A DNA stretch of 64,000 nt from Diplocarpon mali. Its lineage: Eukaryota > Ascomycota > Leotiomycetes > Helotiales > Drepanopezizaceae. This document shows, piece by piece, positions 59,266 through 64,000 of the stretch; positions within the stretch are counted from its first letter, which is position 1, and each line of letters starts with the position of its first letter. The stretch covers positions 168,691 through 232,690 of the forward strand of contig JAENRP010000019.1 in the NCBI GenBank assembly GCA_024741835.1. The letters are read 5' to 3'. The notes under the pieces are model-generated. The model was not told the origin of the DNA and made no database searches. It saw only the letters and a program-made list of their open reading frames with translations. Position numbers and translations under genes: made by a program.

Positions 59266-61090
59266 GGAGTGAGAGGGGGAAATGCAAGTAAGGGGGTATG
59301 GAAGAAGGAGGATGAATACTGGTGTGTGTTGATCTTGTGTATGCGTATTTGCGACGGAGTTTCGGTTGGAGGGCAGAGGGGATGGGTTCTGGTAGGATAG
59401 GTTATGCGGTCGGGGTAAAAGCGGGTGATGTCAAAAGATCACGTACGGCTGGTTATACCCGGGACGATGAAGTTGGTCTGGCCCGGCCTAGGACGGGATA
59501 CGATGGGATGGAGAGAGTGGGAGGCACTGGCTGGCTTGCAGCCAAAGCCACCCGCACTTGGCAAATAATAGAAGGCATGTAAAACCTGGCTACGAAGAAA
59601 TAGAGTTTTGTACAATACATCATCCTGTCCCATGGATATGTTCAAGTACCTATCTCCTTGGAGTACCTACTACCTACTCACCGACCCTCCGACCTCTTCC
59701 GTCTGGGATCTCTCTTACTGGATACTTCGACCAACTCCTTAGGACCTGGGATTCGAGATTCCCGATCCAAGCGTCACGATCCGAGGTTGTCCACGTCCTA
59801 GCCGTGCTCACCCTATCCTACCGACCAGATGGCGCCAGACTACACCTCAGCCTGGGCATCCGAACCCTCCGGACCACGGCCGAAGCGCTCGCGCCAGCGC
59901 CGAGGAAGTGCTCTCCTACCCTCGGTCCTCGCTGGGGTGTCGTCCTTGGATCACCCGCCTGCCGACTCGCCGACTCGCCCATTCGCCTAGAAAGGCCATT
60001 TTTACCTGCGGAGGTGGGGAGTCCCGGAGTCGTATCTCCCTGGAATAGCACATGGAATAAACATGATACCACTACACGGTAGGATGGCGCCCGCCCTCCC
60101 TGCTGTCCGGATCCGCCGCCAGGGCCGGGGGGGCGTCGGCGTACGCTGTCCCTGGAGAGCCACGGGTAAGAGGGAGGGGAGAGCATGGAAGAGAAGGGGG
60201 GGATACCGCGCGTCGGTGTAGGTGTAGGTGTAGAGTTCTCGAGGAGGCCTCGACGTCGGGTGGGAGTGTAGCGGGTATCCAGATGGATTGCATGGGTTGT
60301 AGAAGTTCTGCGCACGTGTGGCTATCAGGGCGGGGGCCGAACGTGAGAAATCACTCGATCTATTGGCTACGGGGCCGGAAGATCGATTCTTCCTGGAGTA
60401 TCCACCCACCTTGTACCCATTTCTATTCTGGCCAGGGTATCCGACCTGGCAGGGGTCCGGTTCCCGGGCACCTACCCGGCGAAGACCAGAGGGATACCCG
60501 GACATGCCTACGCCCAACTGCGAAAGAAAGCAATGAGACCAATGACTGAGTGAGGCCTTTCATCCTTGCGGACCGAGCAGCACACGGGAGGGAAGGGTAG
60601 AGGAATTGATCCGCCTGTTTCTCTCTCGGGATCTGGTTTTCTTCTTCTTCTTCTTCTTCTTCTTCTTCTTTCGTAGGCTTGTCGAGAGTTGCCGAGTTGC
60701 GCCCTGCACAGTACCCTCATGCACGGTAAGACAAACGAGGAAAACACACCCGACCCCAGGAGATCCCGAGCCGAGCCGAGCCGAAAGAGAAACCTCCTCC
60801 CCGGTCCGAGACATGCTCCGGATACAGGCGGACACTTACCCGCGCCACGCAGGAGAGAGAGATCGCAGTCAGAGCAGATCTACCAATACCCAGTACACGT
60901 GTACGCAGTCGGTCATGCAAGATTTCAGAATTGCATGCGAGTGCGCCGCCAGCATCTCGATTCCATGATCTAGAGGGGATCAGAAGCGAAACAATAGCGT
61001 CGCCGTGGTGGTGCGTCCCCTGCCTCTTCCTCTCTTCACTTCCTCTCAAGCAGCTCCTGTCCTCTCTTCGCTTCCTCTTGAGCAGCTTGT
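59266..61090. other. Intergenic region, no gene supported
   Basis: GC-moderate with short overlapping frames on both strands. Short CCGAG and TACCTA repeats are present near 60768-60785 and 59645-59680. Confidence 0.45.
60641..60671. repeat. (CTT)n microsatellite
   Basis: About ten CTT units, nearly perfect. Confidence 0.95.
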
Positions 61091-62340
61091 GTGATTGATA
61101 TAGTCGTATCCCTAACAAGTGAATTTAGAGGGAAACGACGACTTACACCCGCGCGCGTTGTCTCCTATCAACTTGCAGGTTCTGTCAAAGAGTCTGCAGA
61201 GATAAGGTTAAGTCCCTGTAATGTCGAAAGCGTATTCTTAGCAGATGTTAGTAATCTTAATCGTATAATGAAGAAACTTCTTCAACCTTTTATAAAAACC
61301 CTTTACTTTCGACCTCTACTACGTACTCTAGGATTGTTTAAATTTATACTTAGCACTGGAAGAAAAGCTTAACGAAGGATATAATAGGAAGAAGGCAGGT
61401 TATAGTATCTAAAAAAGAGGAAGAGAAGGAAAGGATGAATTTAGATAATTTTATTCATGTCGATAAGAAGGGTTGTAATCAAGAGCCGCCGCCGACTAGC
61501 AAGGCGCTTGATATAACTAAATACATAGCCGCTTTTAGCATATAGGGCTTGTCCTACACTAGGGAACCTAAGCGACTCTATTTATCACGGCACCTTTCGA
61601 GAATGTACCCGCCCGAGACCTAGAGGGAATAAATATCGATTGAGGTATAGGTCAGACTGTTATTTAAGAAACCGGGAGTCATAAGTATATTAGGTTAAAT
61701 AGTAAATATATAGGCAGTTTTAAGCTAGTTTCTGCTTATATGTAATCCGACTAAAGTGTTTCTCGCTTATGCTATATAGTGTAGAACTAACATATCGTAT
61801 TAAAAGAAGAAAAGGTATATAACACCTCTTCAACTTGGTATTCTCGACGACACTTTCGATTTGACACCCAAGATACCTATATATTCGGCAAGTAAGAATG
61901 TAGTCCTGTGGTAAGTCAGTATTCGCTCGAGGCTTTCTATGTGTTTTTGGGGGCCGGGGAAATATGCTCTACTTGGTTTCGATGTTGGTGGCTTTAGTCG
62001 GAGATGGGGCGGCTAATAATGCGCTTTTTTTATATTTTGGTTTCGATCTAGAGTGCAAGTAAGTGTCAAGTTCTACTTGGAGGTTTTACATATGGTTCTA
62101 CAGTACTGGCTCTGAAGGGGTTAGAAGAAGCGACGCTTCATACTTGCTCGACTATTGCCGTCATGCTGATTGGGGATCGTGGTTCTATACAGCTCAGAGT
62201 TAAATCCAAGACTGCAAAGCTTCCTGGGTTGGCTGCAGTAGACCAAGGAGCAGATGTAAAGCGCGAGCGCCGAGGCCAGAATATTATGATTAAAATTATA
62301 ATTAAGGTATATCTAGGCGGGAGTATGTGCTATTGATCTA
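61090..62340. repeat. AT-rich RIP-like relic block
   Basis: Abrupt switch to AT-rich, TA-rich DNA with stops in all frames, ending before the GC-rich RRM gene. It shares the motif at 61811-61840 with the large relic island, supporting a common mobile-element origin. Confidence 0.6.
61811..61840. repeat. Dispersed TATA-leader motif, second copy
   Basis: GGTATATAACACCTCTTCAA matches the copy at 10711-10740 apart from single-base differences and one small indel. Confidence 0.4.
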
Positions 62341-62488
62341 ACCCTAGCCCAAACATCCAGAGCCCAAACACCAGCGGTGCATTCCCAATGACCAAAACAC
62401 CTCGCTCTTCAAAACACAGCACAACCGAGCCCGGCAGCATACTCATGGCACATCGCACGTGATACAGGAGCATCTGCCTACCGGTACC

Positions 62489-64000
62489 CTACCGCCTCTG
62501 CCCCGCCGACGTCCCGTCAACCACCAGCGGCGAGTTCCTCCCCGCCGGCACATCGCGCGACCTCATCCTCCGGCCCCTCTCCATCTCGCCCTCGCCCTCG
62601 CTGCTGAGGCTGCTCCGACTCAGAACGCTCGCATCTCTCCCGCTGGCCAGGGACGCAGAGCAGCGGGCGCGGTAGTCGATACCGATATCCATGTGCGAGT
62701 AATGGGCAGCGAGGCGATCAAAGGTGTTCCGGCACTCCTCTTCGGTTCGCTCGCTGCCGCTGGCCGATGCTGCTTCAACACACTGGTGCCGAGGGCTGGG
62801 TATCTGCCGGCGTCGACTCCGCGATCCCACCGCCGCCGCCTCGACGAAACCCTCCTTGGCGAACTTGGCCCTCAGCTCCTGGCCGTGCCACTTGAGGCCG
62901 TTCAGGCGCGCGATCGTCCGCTCGGCGACGAGGTGCGACTCGAAGACCGCAAAGGCGTGGCGTCTCGGCCGGCCCCCGGCGCGGCTGGCGAGCTCGAGCT
63001 GCTGGAGGTGGTACCGGGTGCCTTCGGGGGGCCGCCGATGCCGCGAGCTGCTGCTGCTACTGCTGCTGCTCGGGGTGGAGGACACGCGCGAGAGGAGCTC
63101 GTGAAGCTCGGTCTTGCTGGTGGTCGGCGGGAGGTTCATGATCATGATCTTGCGGGCTTCGGTCTTGATCGTTCGCTGGGGGGAGGCGGACTGCGGCGTC
63201 GGGGGCGGCGTGGGACGTGGGGTGTACTGATGGGGCGGCGGCATGGGATGGGCTGCGTACGGTATAGGCACCATGTAGATGGGTTGCTGCATCGGGATGT
63301 ACTGGGGAGTGGCGAGCGGCGAGAAGATCATGTTCTGGGGCTGCGGCGCGGCGATATACTCGGACTGCACGAGACATTCGAACGAGGGGCTGGCCGTGTA
63401 GTGAGGAGAGGGGGGCTGGAAGTAGGGATCGGGGAATGCTGGGGACACTGGTGAGTAGCTCGAGAGGGGGACCGGCGGCGGTCGAGCCCACTGCTGCTCG
63501 TCAGACAATGCTGGAGGGGATGTGCGCAACGACCTGAAGGCCGTCTCGAGTAAGACTTACCAGGTGGACGGTATCCTGCATGAAGCTCTGGTCCGAGTAC
63601 TGTGGCTGTCTGGGGGTCTGCTGCCGCGAAGGCGACCAGGTCACATTGGGCATGCTCGCCAGCATCACCGGGTTGGTCTCATTGCGATTGTCCGCCGTGA
63701 GAATCCGCGCCGGCTTGGAGGGGTCTGGTCCCTGGAAAGGCGAGTGGTTCAGGTGCACTAGATCACTAGATTAGGAGTCGTCGGTGGACCGTGGAGAGAC
63801 ACACCTACCAAGTGCACGGAGGAAGTTCTCTCGTCCCAACACACTGATCCAGCCACTGGTGGAATTGGACCCCGGATATACGTGTGCGTGCTCGATTTCA
63901 ATGGGAGGCTCGTTCGGGGGGGACCTGGTGAAGTCCTTCAGCTGCTTCCAGGAAGTATTCCAAGGCAGACCGGACACGGGGATGTAGTAGACCCCCGTCG
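62489..64000 (-). CDS. RNA-binding protein with at least two RRM domains (5' part beyond window)
   Basis: Exons visible are 63809 to the right edge, 63561-63757 and 62489-63490 (or 63493). The introns are 51 nt (GTAGGT donor) and about 67-70 nt (GTAAGT donor, CTGAC branch, CAG acceptor). The edge exon holds an RRM with an RNP2-like Y-Y-I-P-V-S-G-L-P-W-N and G-W-I-S-V-L-G-R-E-N-F. A Pro/Gln/Tyr-rich linker follows (P-I-Y-M-V-P-I-P-Y). The second RRM has RNP2 I-M-I-M-N-L-P and RNP1-like H-A-F-A-V-F-E-S, split by a serine run and an Arg-rich insert. The role is probably post-transcriptional control of mRNA. The N-terminus lies outside the window, so it is 5' partial. A tail rich in Ser, Arg and Glu ends at 62489. 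Confidence 0.8.

Noticed and set aside
1..64000. CRISPR arrays, operons, Shine-Dalgarno sites or prophage
   Set aside because: Spliced genes, fungal protein families and RIP-like repeats show a eukaryotic chromosome. No spaced direct-repeat array was seen.

Overview
This window looks like nuclear DNA of a filamentous ascomycete (Pezizomycotina). The protein-coding genes are interrupted by short introns, mostly 45 to 60 nt, with CTGAC/CTAAC-like branch sites. The proteins are typical of filamentous fungi: a MoaA-MoaC (CnxABC-type) fusion, a fungal S41-family secreted peptidase, a fungal RhoGEF and a Wdr8/WRAP73 homologue. GC-rich gene-bearing DNA alternates with AT-rich, stop-laden, repeat-containing blocks that look like transposon relics decayed by repeat-induced point mutation (RIP). 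I cannot fix the class from sequence alone.

Layout. 1-4000: GC-rich low-complexity DNA with an N gap and one possible partial frame at the left edge. 4000-16300: mostly an AT-rich relic island. It contains one hidden two-exon gene (7432-7682, minus) for a 62-residue secreted protein with six cysteines, plus diverged repeat modules. 16312-22120 (minus): a 1919-residue RhoGEF. 24111-25174 (minus): an EBP-family sterol isomerase. 26590-28286 (minus): a WRAP73/Wdr8 homologue. 28530-30704 (minus): glutamine-dependent NAD+ synthetase. 32184-34547 (plus): a MoaA-MoaC molybdopterin-precursor gene. 35579-37274 (minus): an orphan multi-pass membrane protein. 37300-40900: a second AT-rich stretch.

41036-43511 (plus): a membrane-anchored TAP-type alpha/beta hydrolase with six exons. 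44880-46370 (plus): an intronless aldehyde dehydrogenase. 47456-50105 (plus): a secreted S41-type peptidase with six exons. 51598-52779 (minus): fibrillarin (Nop1). 52800-62340 is gene-poor, with many simple repeats, one weak hypothetical gene and a third AT-rich relic block. 62489-64000 (minus): the 3' part of an RRM RNA-binding protein that runs off the right edge.

Most genes are unrelated housekeeping functions (NAD synthesis, molybdenum cofactor, rRNA 2'-O-methylation, sterol metabolism, Rho signalling), so I see no biosynthetic cluster. The points of most interest are three. First, the small cysteine-rich secreted protein gene sits inside the RIP-like island. Second, the intron between the MoaA and MoaC halves has a donor site that itself carries the MoaA Gly-Gly-stop, so splicing versus retention would switch between a fusion and a two-cistron message as in human MOCS1. 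Third, three separate genes appear to use GC-AG introns. Exon structures were worked out by eye from frames, splice signals and family alignment from memory. No search or RNA evidence was available.
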